Shown here piece by piece: positions 26,620 to 35,150 of a stretch of 47,878 nt of DNA. Both the position numbers and the translations under genes were made by a program. The stretch is from Allorhodopirellula solitaria (GTDB lineage Bacteria; Planctomycetota; Planctomycetia; Pirellulales; Pirellulaceae): assembly GCF_007859855.1 (NCBI RefSeq), contig NZ_SJPK01000022.1, forward strand, positions 1 to 47,878. Reading direction: 5' to 3'. Position 1 is the first letter of the stretch. The number at the start of each line of letters is the position of its first letter. Below the pieces are notes generated by a model that was not told the DNA's origin, searched no databases, and saw nothing but the letters and a program-made list of their open reading frames with translations.

Positions 26620-27567
26620 CTAGTTGTTCTCCGGAAGACCTTCGCTGTGGCTGATATTGTGAACGGGTTGGAGGATACAGAGCACGTCCGCGAGCAAGTC
26701 TTCGTCGATTGGTTGGCTGATCCACTCCGCCCACTTGCGGATATTGTTTGGGTTGGCACTGCCCGCCACCGTGGTGGCAAGGTCGGGGTGGTTGCATGAG
26801 AACTGGAGTGCCAATTTGGCGATGTCCACTCCCTGCTTCTCACAGTGCTGGGCAGCCAACCGTGCAGCCTGCTGCACCTCCGGTGAATCTTTGTGCCAAC
26901 TCGGCAGCGGTGCGTTGGTCAGCAATCTCGCCGCGAATGGGCCAGCATTCATGACCCCAACGCCCTTGGGTTTGAGTTGCGGCAGCACCTCATCGACCAG
27001 CCGAGTGTTCTGCAATGTATACTGGTTGTAGGACATGATACAGTCGAGGTCGACCTGCGTAGCCACCTCACCAAACACCTTCATCGGATAGCCACTGACC
27101 CCGATCGCGCGTACCTTGCCAGCCTCTTTGGCTTTGCGAAGTGCCGGGATCGTCTCCTCGATGATTTGCGTCAGCGGAATGAATTCGATGTCGTGGCATA
27201 GCACGATGTCCAGGTGGTCGGTACGCAGTCGGTGCAGACTGACGTCAATGCTTTCAGCAACCCGTTTGGCTGAGAAGTCGAAATGGTTGACATCATACCG
27301 GCCCAGTTTGGTACACAGCATGTACTGGTCGCGGGGGACGTTTTGCAGAGCGATGCCGAGTAAGACCTCGGACATGCCACGACCGTAATAGGCGGACGTA
27401 TCGATCAGATTCATGCCGAACTCTAAGGCCGCACGCACACTCGCGAAAACCTCTGACATTTCCACGTTGCGAAATTCGGCTCCGAGCGATGAGGCGCCAA
27501 AGCTGAGAATCGGTAGGTCCAGATCGGTGTTTCCGAGCCTGCGCGTCGGGAGCGTTGCAACACCCAT
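26620..27567 (-). CDS. L-galactose-dehydrogenase-like aldo/keto reductase, 315 aa
   Basis: An AKR barrel with the catalytic tetrad: Asp in NLIDTSAYYGRG together with the Tyr of the same block, Lys in LCTKLGRYD and His in DIVLCHDIEF. RRLGNTDLDLPILSFGASSL and HCHDIEF-like text closely resemble plant L-galactose dehydrogenase and bacterial L-fucose or D-threo-aldose dehydrogenases, enzymes that oxidise C1 of a free sugar with NAD(P). A GAG/GGAG site lies just upstream of the ATG at 27567. It is first in a unit with the dehydrogenase and GH97 genes and divergent from the AraC regulator. Together they suggest use of an L-galactose- or fucose-type algal sugar; the exact sugar is inference. Confidence 0.88.
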   Translation of the reverse strand: MGVATLPTRRLGNTDLDLPILSFGASSLGAEFRNVEMSEVFASVRAALEFGMNLIDTSAYYGRGMSEVLLGIALQNVPRDQYMLCTKLGRYDVNHFDFSAKRVAESIDVSLHRLRTDHLDIVLCHDIEFIPLTQIIEETIPALRKAKEAGKVRAIGVSGYPMKVFGEVATQVDLDCIMSYNQYTLQNTRLVDEVLPQLKPKGVGVMNAGPFAARLLTNAPLPSWHKDSPEVQQAARLAAQHCEKQGVDIAKLALQFSCNHPDLATTVAGSANPNNIRKWAEWISQPIDEDLLADVLCILQPVHNISHSEGLPENN

Positions 27568-27847
27568 GAATTTTCTCCTGGTTCGTGTGGTGGGTATGGA
27601 AAGGACGAGGTGGTCTTAGCGGGTCGGCGGCCTGCCGGCCAGGGGCGCACCTTCACGCCCCGATTAACGAGTCTTCCCTAATGCGCGAAATTGCGCACTG
27701 GGTTGACGGGCGTCGCGATTGCCCAGGCCGTGCATTCGTTTCTCGAGTTGCATCGGTGGTTCGTGTTTTGCGTATCATTGTGGGCCTCGTGCTGGTATTC
27801 TCCATAGCCAAATCTGAACCATGCATGTCTTTTTTTAACCTGAGTCG
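27568..27847. promoter_or_regulatory. divergent control region between AKR operon and AraC-family gene
   Basis: This 280-bp gap must hold both promoters. A small dyad, TGCGC (27682-27686) and GCGCA (27693-27697) around GAAATT, is a candidate operator. A second palindrome, GGCCTGCCGGCC-like, lies at about 27627-27640. No direct proof of binding. Confidence 0.4.
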
Positions 27848-28726
27848 ATGACTGTCGATCCTGACTTTGTATCCCGTCAGACGCATGACGCGCGGCGTTT
27901 TTACCTTAATCTACAACCCTCGCAAGCGCAGCCGTTGTCGCTCGTCTGCGGAGGCGTGGAGCGGATGGATGCCGATTACGTGGTGGAGCGATCCAGTTTC
28001 CCGTATCACGCCATCGAATGGGTGAGCGAGGGACGCGGGATTCTGGAGATGGGGGGCAAGGAACACGAGTTGGCTGTCGGATCGATGTTCGCTTACGGCC
28101 CCGGCATCCCACATCGGATCCGGAACCTGCCGCCCGAGAACATGCGGAAGTATTACCTCGATCTGGCGGGCACGGAGGCAACCGAGAGACTCACTGAGCT
28201 GGGGTTGCTCGATGGTAGACCGGTGACGATCGGACGACCGCACGAATTCGTCGAGCTGTGGAACCTGATCGATCGCGAAGCCCGTGATGTGGGCGAGCAC
28301 TCGCATTCGATCTGCGAGATGTTGACCTGTGTGTTCTTGCGGAAGATTCAACAGCGACTCGTGTCCGCTCCCGCGGGGGAGTCGTCCGAGGCCTCTCAAA
28401 CTTTTGAGATGGCATGTCACCTGATCGGAGAGCGGTTTCTTGATTTTCGGACAGTGGAGGAGGTCGCTGCCGAGCTCGGCTTCTCCCCAGTCTACCTCTC
28501 GAGGTTGTTCAAGCGATTCACCGGATCGGGTGCGTATCGGTATCTGTTGCGTTTGCGGATGAACTACGCTGCGGAGTTGCTCGTTGAACGGGGCCTGCAA
28601 GTCAGTGCAGTCGCAAAACGTCTTGGCTATGCTGACGCGTTCCAATTCTCTCGCGCCTTCAAACGTGTGTACGGAGTCCCGCCGAGTTCGCTCGCCAAAA
28701 CCTTCTCTGCAAAAGCCGGGCAATAG
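27848..28726 (+). CDS. AraC-family transcriptional regulator, 292 aa
   Basis: The N-terminal half is cupin-like (PYHAIEWVSEGRGILEMGG, then FAYGPGIPHRIRNLP, about 50-105), the usual sugar-sensing domain. The C-terminal third has two helix-turn-helix units: RTVEEVAAELGFSPVYLSRL and LQVSAVAKRLGYADAFQFSR followed by FKRVYGVPPSSL, which is the AraC signature. The gene is divergent from the aldo/keto reductase, dehydrogenase and GH97 unit, so it is the likely regulator of that unit. The effector is unknown. The following 28727-29071 (345 bp) contains no gene that I can support. Confidence 0.92.
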   Translation: MTVDPDFVSRQTHDARRFYLNLQPSQAQPLSLVCGGVERMDADYVVERSSFPYHAIEWVSEGRGILEMGGKEHELAVGSMFAYGPGIPHRIRNLPPENMRKYYLDLAGTEATERLTELGLLDGRPVTIGRPHEFVELWNLIDREARDVGEHSHSICEMLTCVFLRKIQQRLVSAPAGESSEASQTFEMACHLIGERFLDFRTVEEVAAELGFSPVYLSRLFKRFTGSGAYRYLLRLRMNYAAELLVERGLQVSAVAKRLGYADAFQFSRAFKRVYGVPPSSLAKTFSAKAGQ

Positions 28727-29071
28727 GATCCTATCGGTAGCGATCGCAACTCAACGAAAGACGGTGCCGTGCCGTGAGGGAGCCCCCAGGGGCGTTTCCA
28801 TTCAACTTGAATCTGAATCATTCCAAATCGAACTATCGTTCATGGCACATCGCCTGCCAACGGAGCGTGCTTGCGGTCCCCCGGTGCGAAACCGAATAGA
28901 CTGACCCGCGGCCAAGTCGCATGATAAAATACACGAGCACCACTTGGCAAAATTGCGAACGCCGGCTGCGGCGAGTCACGCTCTCGTCTCAGTTTGATAA
29001 CGCGGACAGAATCCAACCGGGCCGTTTGCAGACAAAATATCCATCCACCTATGAGACGAGCTGGAGAACTG

Positions 29072-30535
29072 ATGAGATCCATTTTTCGACTGCCCAGCAC
29101 ATCGAGCGTGCTGGCCATGCTGGTGTGGATGAGTGCATCCGCGGTTGCCGCAGCACCGGAGGTACCCAGCAAGCCAAGCTTCGTGATCATCTTCTGTGAC
29201 GACTTGGGGTACGGCGACGTTGGCTGCTTTGGTTCGAAGACGATCAAGACGCCGAACATCGATCGCATGGCGAACGAGGGTTTGAAGCTAACTAGCTTCT
29301 ATGCTCAAACCGTCTGCGGGCCGTCGCGGGCGTCGTTGATGACGGGCTGTTATCCGATGCGACTGGCCACGGAAAAGAACGACGTCGCTGTTCATCCACG
29401 TCTGCACACCGAGGAAGTGACCATTGCCGAAGTCTTGAAGCCGCTCGGTTATGTGTCGATGGCCATTGGCAAATGGGATCTTGCGGGGCATTCGCAGTCC
29501 ACGTATTCGCGTGATCTGCTGCCGACCTACCAGGGGTTCGATACCTTTTTTGGTACACCCTCGAGCAACGATTCAATTGTCAACTTGCTGCGTGACGATC
29601 AGGTCATCGAGAAGAAGGCCGACATGAGCCAGTTGACTCGCCGCTACACCGATGAGGCGATTTCGTTCATCAAGCAGAACAAGGAAAATCCTTTCTTCGT
29701 TTACTTGGCTCACTCGATGCCACACATCCGCTTAGCCGTCTCGGATCCGTTTCAGGGAAGTTCAGCGGGCGGCATCTATGGCGATGTCGTGGAGGAGATC
29801 GATTGGAACGTTGGCCGCATATTGAAGGTGTTGCGAGACGTTGGCGTGGACGAGAACACCTATGTGATTTTTAGCAGCGACAACGGTCCATGGTATCTGG
29901 GACGTAGTCCGAACCATCTAAAAAGGTTGGGCCCTAATGCTGAGCAGCATGGCGGGTCAGCGGCACCGCTTCGCGGCGCGAAGACGTCGACCTGGGAAGG
30001 TGGCTTGCGAGTTCCCTTCGTAATCCGGGCGCCGGGAAAGGTTCCCGCGCGAACGCAGAGCGACGCAGTAGCGGCGACCATCGATCTGTTGCCGACATTG
30101 GCAGCGCTTGCGGGCGGGAAAACGCCTTCGGACCGTGTCATCGATGGACGCGATATCACAACTCTGTTCACAACGGCGGATGGGGCGGAGCTACCAATGA
30201 AGCCCTATTTCTATTACGGTCATAGGCGTCTCGAGGCCGTTCGGTTGGGGAAGTGGAAGCTACACTTGCCCCTGCCTGTCAATCAATCGTGGGCAAAGTT
30301 TTCGAAGGTCGGTGATAACGTGATTTTGGAAACGCCAGCTCTCTATGATCTCGACACAGATATCTCTGAGACCAGAGACGTTGCGGCGCAGCACCCGGAA
30401 GTGGTGGCGAGGCTGATGAAGTTTATCGAGCACGCCCGGGCAGACATCGGAGACCATGACTGCGTGGGAGAAAATGCGAGGTTTTTCGATCCAGACCCCC
30501 GTCGACCTGACCTCAGGAAATCAACGAAGCAATAG
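29072..30535 (+). CDS. secreted sulfatase (arylsulfatase type), 487 aa
   Basis: I chose ATG 29072 because GGAG stands 8 bases before it and MRSIFRLPSTSSVLAMLVWM then forms a signal peptide ending near VAAAPE. The calcium-site aspartates are in IIFCDDLGYGD. The formylglycine motif is VCGPSRASLMTG (C-X-P-S-R), so a formylglycine-generating enzyme is needed elsewhere. SMAIGKWDLAGH and FFVYLAHSMPHI carry further active-site Lys and His; VIFSSDNGPW carries the Asp-Asn metal ligands. The family cleaves sulfate esters; the target here is probably an algal sulfated polysaccharide (inference). It is followed by a convergent gene 36 bp away. Confidence 0.93.
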   Translation: MRSIFRLPSTSSVLAMLVWMSASAVAAAPEVPSKPSFVIIFCDDLGYGDVGCFGSKTIKTPNIDRMANEGLKLTSFYAQTVCGPSRASLMTGCYPMRLATEKNDVAVHPRLHTEEVTIAEVLKPLGYVSMAIGKWDLAGHSQSTYSRDLLPTYQGFDTFFGTPSSNDSIVNLLRDDQVIEKKADMSQLTRRYTDEAISFIKQNKENPFFVYLAHSMPHIRLAVSDPFQGSSAGGIYGDVVEEIDWNVGRILKVLRDVGVDENTYVIFSSDNGPWYLGRSPNHLKRLGPNAEQHGGSAAPLRGAKTSTWEGGLRVPFVIRAPGKVPARTQSDAVAATIDLLPTLAALAGGKTPSDRVIDGRDITTLFTTADGAELPMKPYFYYGHRRLEAVRLGKWKLHLPLPVNQSWAKFSKVGDNVILETPALYDLDTDISETRDVAAQHPEVVARLMKFIEHARADIGDHDCVGENARFFDPDPRRPDLRKSTKQ

Positions 30536-30571
30536 ACGAGATTCGGGGCAGGTATGCTGAACGGGGCAAAC

Positions 30572-32062
30572 TCAAACGGTTACCGTTTCGATCACTTTTC
30601 CCTCTTCGTTAATCAACCGGAATACTGCTTCGGGGGTTGCGCCCTGCTGGCTGAATGAAAACTCTCCGAACGCCCATGACCTCGATGGCAGCCCAAACAA
30701 TTGGTGGGTGCGGTCGTCACCGAATGCTTCCGGCCCTGGTACACCACCTAGCGTTCCGACCTCAAACTCGTGGATCGTTTTGTGACCGGGTCTGGGGATT
30801 TGAAAGCCTCGTGCGCCGTGGCGGTCTCCGGACAACAGCATCGCTTTCGAATCTGACTTTTTATCGATCCATTGGAAAATTTGCTCCCGACCTTCTTTGT
30901 CCCAAATTCCCCAACTGTCTTTGCCGTTGGAAATATGGTCGGTCCACATCGTGCCGCCACTGATCAGAATGAATGGGGAATCAGAATCGGCCAATTGTTT
31001 TTCTAGCCATTTCATCTGCTCGTCGCCGAGGAATGACCCCGCCCGCCCCTTCCGCTCGTGAATTCGGCAAGAACGCGTGTCCAATGCGATGTAATGGATG
31101 GGCCCGAAGTGAGTTGCAAAGTAAATTCCCTTGCGATCCGCGAGATCACGCTGTGGATTGTTCCACTGCGACTTCCACGTCTCTCGAAGTTTCTGCACAT
31201 CGATTGGTTTACCGGAGCGGGTGAGCTTGCCCGACGTGTCATTGCCCCAGTAATCATGGTCGTCCCAGGTTGCCAATGTGGGCACGTTTGCCGTCAACGA
31301 TTGGATCGCCGGCGAGAGGTTCCGCAGCATGTAGTCGGTGTTGATCATGGGAAGATCGTCTTTGCGACCATCCACTGCGCTGTCGCCGATCAACAACATC
31401 GCCCGGCTACCACGTTCGCGAATCAATTGCATCAATTCCGGGCGGTACATTCCGATCTTATGAAAATCGCCACCGAAGGTGATTCGCCAGGGCTTTTCGT
31501 TCAGCTTGTCGGGAGGCGTCACGAATTGACCTTTGCCAAGCTCGACTCCCGCCTGGTTGGCGACGGTGTAGGTGTAACCCGTGTCGTTGCGAAGACCGTT
31601 GCAGCGGATAGATAGGATGGGGCTATCAGAACTCGACGTGAATGCTTTTGAGTGACCGCCGTTGTTCTCCGTCATCGTCACTGTCACGGCGGTCGGCTTG
31701 GGCATGTGCATCCAGACCGCGACGCTAGTTGGCGTGACGTCGCCCAACATCGGTCCGCCGAGCTTGTGCCGATTGAACTTGCTGCAGATATCCGCCACGG
31801 CTTGCTCTGGGTTGGCACCATTGAGAGCAGCACGGCAAGCGACATAGAAGTCCTGTACCTCCTGGGGCTGGTCACCGAATTGGTTCATGATCCGCAGATC
31901 GATCTTGATGGTGCCGATGTGGGCCTCGCGGAGCGAGACAAATTTGTCACTCGGTGTCACCGTCTCGTCCGCAGCCGCAACGGCCGGCAGCGCGAACGCT
32001 CCGCTACTGGCGGCCGCAATGGCGAGAAATCGACGGCGTTGGATCTCGGTGGGGTCAATCAT
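30572..32062 (-). CDS. PhoD-like metallophosphatase with Tat-like leader, 496 aa
   Basis: The N-terminus contains RRRFLAIAAASSGAFALP after a polar start, a twin-arginine type leader for export of a folded metalloprotein. The core has PhoD-type metal blocks: ITFGGDFHKIG, LLIGDSAVDGRKDD, TLATWDDHDYWGND and LLSGDRHGARGF. The first domain (about 95-180, GDVTPTSVAVWMHMPKP) matches the Fn3-like N-terminal part of PhoD enzymes. The family hydrolyses phosphate esters, typically diesters, outside the cytoplasm. It lies between two sulfatase loci, fitting a general ester-scavenging neighbourhood. Confidence 0.88.
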   Translation of the reverse strand: MIDPTEIQRRRFLAIAAASSGAFALPAVAAADETVTPSDKFVSLREAHIGTIKIDLRIMNQFGDQPQEVQDFYVACRAALNGANPEQAVADICSKFNRHKLGGPMLGDVTPTSVAVWMHMPKPTAVTVTMTENNGGHSKAFTSSSDSPILSIRCNGLRNDTGYTYTVANQAGVELGKGQFVTPPDKLNEKPWRITFGGDFHKIGMYRPELMQLIRERGSRAMLLIGDSAVDGRKDDLPMINTDYMLRNLSPAIQSLTANVPTLATWDDHDYWGNDTSGKLTRSGKPIDVQKLRETWKSQWNNPQRDLADRKGIYFATHFGPIHYIALDTRSCRIHERKGRAGSFLGDEQMKWLEKQLADSDSPFILISGGTMWTDHISNGKDSWGIWDKEGREQIFQWIDKKSDSKAMLLSGDRHGARGFQIPRPGHKTIHEFEVGTLGGVPGPEAFGDDRTHQLFGLPSRSWAFGEFSFSQQGATPEAVFRLINEEGKVIETVTV

Positions 32063-32229
32063 CGTTGCGGTCCTGATGGTCGTGGGGAAGTAGCCTGGAG
32101 CGAACGCGGCTGGTGCGGCTTTCGGCTAGTCTGGTATCAATTAGACGCCAAATTGTTATCGCACGGGTGACGTGAGTGTCTCGGATCGCGTTTAGGCCCG
32201 AATGTCGTTGCGGGGGAGGGGGGATTCAT

Positions 32230-32344
32230 CTAGCAACACACGATGAATAAGTGTCGGTTTTAGTAGTGGACGAGGCGACGAGTCCTGCGGCTTTGGACTC
32301 GTCGCTTCGTCCACTACGACAGAAATTGATCGTGCGTTGCCTAG
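32230..32344. repeat. 115-bp MITE-like element, copy 1
   Basis: The outer ends CTAGCAACACACGAT and ATCGTGCGTTGCCTAG are imperfect inverted repeats. The centre is a 23-bp palindrome: arms at 32263-32285 and 32295-32317 around the loop TGCGGCTTT, one mismatch. A copy in the same order is at 37401-37516. No coding sequence. The rest of the 580-bp gap 32063-32642 shows no supported gene. Confidence 0.8.
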
Positions 32345-32642
32345 TTGCGGATCGATGTGGTTGTCAGTCGCGTCAGGGGTGATCTTACCACGAGGCGAGA
32401 CCTCCAAGAGCCTGGGGGGGCTCGCTGCACCAAGATTACAAATTCGTCCGTGTTTCCTGGGGATCTCGTTCATCTCGACGCGATTGCGAGGCGGGGAAGC
32501 CAGTCTGCTCCGCAAACGGGGCGTGAAGGGATGCTTCATTCGCGTAAACCAGAGGCTGTGATGAAGATCGGAGGGAAAAGATCTAAGATGCTGTGAGAGC
32601 CGCCCGCCATCCTTTCACTGAACATTCGATTGAAGCTGCAGT

Positions 32643-35045
32643 ATGAGCATCCAGAATCAGGTCAAGCAACTATTTGTCGTGTTGCTCGCGGTAGCCGCCG
32701 CAGCTTCGATAGGTGCTGCGGCACCGCCAGCCATTCGTCTGGAGAAGATTCCCGATCTCACACAGGGAGACGAAACCGACGGCAGCCACGCTTGGACGCT
32801 CGGGCCAACCGGCGCTCGAGGCTGGGTCTATGCGTGGAAGCATACTGCCGATGCGCGTCAAATCTTAATCACACGGGTCGCCGAAGGTTCACCTGCGGAC
32901 GGCGTCCTGGAAGTCGACGATATCATTCTCGGGGTTGACGGCGCGCCATTTGATGACGATGCGCGGATTGAGTTTGCTCGCGCCGTGACGCAAGCCGAGC
33001 GTGAAGAATCCGGCGGTGTTCTCAAGCTCATCCGTTGGCGTGATGGCCTATCCGAGAATGTGGAGATCCAAATTCCAGTGATGGGGACCTACAGCGATAC
33101 AGCTCCCTATGACTGTGAAAAGTCGGCAAAGATCTTCCGGCTCGGTTGCGACGTGATCGCGAAGCAGCGGTTCAGACGCGTGTCGATTCCCAACAGCATC
33201 AACGCCCTTGCCCTGCTCGCTAGCGAGCAGCCAAAATACCATCCCTTGCTCGCGGGCTACGCCCGGAAGGTATCCAGATATTGGACCGACGACTTTGCCA
33301 CCTGGCACTATGGGTATGGGATCATGTTCCTCGCGGAGTATGTTATTGCGACCGGCGACGACTCGGTCATGCCTGGGTTAGAGCGACTGGCTCTGGAGGC
33401 TGCCCACGGTCAAAGTAACGTCGGCTCTTGGGGACATCGATTTGCGTTGCCCGATGGTCGCGTCGGCGGATACGGGTGTATGAATTCGCCAGGAATCCCG
33501 TTGACCATTTCCATGGTGCTGGCCCGCGAGGCCGGTGTGAATCATCCCGACCTGGATCTCGCGATCACTCGGTCGGCCCGGTTTCTCAGATGGTATGTCG
33601 ACAAGGGCGCGATCCCTTACGGTGACCATGAGCCCTGGCCCGGGCACGAAGACAACGGTAAATGTTCGATGGTGGCCGTGATGTTTGATCTGTTGGGCGA
33701 CGAGGAGGCGTCCAGCTTCTTCGCGAAGATGGCCACGGCTGCTTACGATGAGCGAGAACGTGGCCACACGGGTAATTTCTTCAATATCCTGTGGGCGATG
33801 CCGGGCGTGTCTCGCTGTGGTCCGCTCGCCAGTGCAGCGTACTGGAAGGAGCAATCCTGGCTTTACGACCTCGCACGCCAATGGGACGGCAGCTATCCAT
33901 ACCAAGGATCGCCGTACGGCGAAGAGGAGCACGGGAAGTACGCCGACTTCGATAGCACGGGGGCATATCTGCTGGCCTATGCCTTGCCATTGAAGAGTCT
34001 TTACATCACTGGCAAAAAGCCCAGTTCCGTGCCGCCACTCGATCAGTCGGACGTGGATGATGTCATCGCTGCGGGGCGCGGTTTTTTCGCAACGAAAGAA
34101 AACGATCGCTTCCGGTACCAAGATCGCAGCGAACAGGATTTGCTCGGCGGGTTGACCAGTTGGTCGCCTTCGGTTCGCAAACGCTCGGCTCGGGAATTGG
34201 GAAAACGCAAGGGCGATTTCCAGCCAGCCGTGCTAAAACTCATTGCCTCTGGCGATCGCTATTCACGCTATGGGGCCGCCGAGGCACTCGGGCAGATTGA
34301 GCCGAGTGCCGATCCGGCCGCTAGTGTGTCCGCGCTGACGGGGGCATTGGAGTCGGACGATCTGTGCCTGCGTATCCTCGCCGGGGAAGCGATTGCGAGC
34401 ATCGGCGAACCAGCAATGTCTGCAGTTCCGGTGATGCTCCAGCGACTCGCCAGCCCCGATCTGGAGCAAGATCCCAGAGGGATGGAACAACGCTTTCTCT
34501 GTTTCAGTCTATTCAACCGTCGAGGTGGCCTGATCGGCGGGTCACTCGACGGCGTCGACCGTGATCTCCTGTTGCGAGCCGTTCGCGCCGGCCTGCAGAA
34601 TCAAGATGGCCGAGCACGCGGCAGCGTTGGCACTGTGTTTAAATATCTGACCTACGAGGAAATCAAGCCACTGCTGCCTGCGATCCATCAAGCGATTGTC
34701 GAGCCCGCACCGAGCGGAATCATGTTTGCCAACCAGGTCCGTCTCGCCGGTGTCGAGCTACTGGCTAAGCATCGCATCCGAGAAGGCATGCCACTGTGTA
34801 TCGAGATCATGGAGATCGACAAGTGGGGCAAGAAGGCGCGTATCACGCAATGCCTGAAAACGCTGGAAACCTACGGAGCAGGGGCGAAACCTGTATTGCC
34901 TCAACTTCGAGAACTCGAAAAGGACTTGCTCGCCCACCGCGAGCATAGAATGCTGTCGCCTATCATTGAGCAACTTGGCGACCTGATCGAACAAATCGAA
35001 AACGGCACGGAGGCTGTTGAGCTACGAAGTCTCCCAAAGACGTAG
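32643..35045 (+). CDS. secreted PDZ / DUF6288-like / HEAT-like repeat protein, 800 aa
   Basis: The signal peptide is QVKQLFVVLLAVAAAASIGA (cleavage about 26). Residues about 60-145 look like a PDZ domain (ILITRVAEGSPADGVLEVDD, then IILGVDGAPF). Residues about 160-470 resemble the DUF6288 family: alpha-toroid-like repeats with WHYGYGIMFLAEYV, SWGHRFALPDGRVGGYGCMN and FNILWAMPGVSRCGP. From about 500 on, HEAT-like repeats appear (KRSARELGKRKGDFQPAVLK; YGAAEALGQIEP; LRILAGEAIASIGEPAMSAV). No catalytic residues were assigned. Position between sulfatase and phosphatase genes suggests a role in polysaccharide handling, but this is only context. Confidence 0.75.
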   Translation: MSIQNQVKQLFVVLLAVAAAASIGAAAPPAIRLEKIPDLTQGDETDGSHAWTLGPTGARGWVYAWKHTADARQILITRVAEGSPADGVLEVDDIILGVDGAPFDDDARIEFARAVTQAEREESGGVLKLIRWRDGLSENVEIQIPVMGTYSDTAPYDCEKSAKIFRLGCDVIAKQRFRRVSIPNSINALALLASEQPKYHPLLAGYARKVSRYWTDDFATWHYGYGIMFLAEYVIATGDDSVMPGLERLALEAAHGQSNVGSWGHRFALPDGRVGGYGCMNSPGIPLTISMVLAREAGVNHPDLDLAITRSARFLRWYVDKGAIPYGDHEPWPGHEDNGKCSMVAVMFDLLGDEEASSFFAKMATAAYDERERGHTGNFFNILWAMPGVSRCGPLASAAYWKEQSWLYDLARQWDGSYPYQGSPYGEEEHGKYADFDSTGAYLLAYALPLKSLYITGKKPSSVPPLDQSDVDDVIAAGRGFFATKENDRFRYQDRSEQDLLGGLTSWSPSVRKRSARELGKRKGDFQPAVLKLIASGDRYSRYGAAEALGQIEPSADPAASVSALTGALESDDLCLRILAGEAIASIGEPAMSAVPVMLQRLASPDLEQDPRGMEQRFLCFSLFNRRGGLIGGSLDGVDRDLLLRAVRAGLQNQDGRARGSVGTVFKYLTYEEIKPLLPAIHQAIVEPAPSGIMFANQVRLAGVELLAKHRIREGMPLCIEIMEIDKWGKKARITQCLKTLETYGAGAKPVLPQLRELEKDLLAHREHRMLSPIIEQLGDLIEQIENGTEAVELRSLPKT

Positions 35046-35150
35046 CCGAACGAGACTCTTGGGCGAGCGGTAGGTGCGTTCGTGCCAGCTGTCGTCGTGG
35101 ACGAGTCATTGCCGCTTCAGCTGCCTGTCTTGTTTGATCTGCCGCTCGGC

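Noticed and set aside
27911-28723. 270-codon minus ORF opposite the AraC-family gene
   Set aside because: The + strand reading carries the complete AraC helix-turn-helix signature.
29051-29071. ATG 29051 as alternative start of the first sulfatase
   Set aside because: Possible, but ATG 29072 has GGAG at a good distance and gives a cleaner signal peptide.
33378-34121. 247-codon minus ORF inside the 800-residue secreted protein gene
   Set aside because: Antisense to a continuous 800-codon frame with a signal peptide; no ribosome site or family features.
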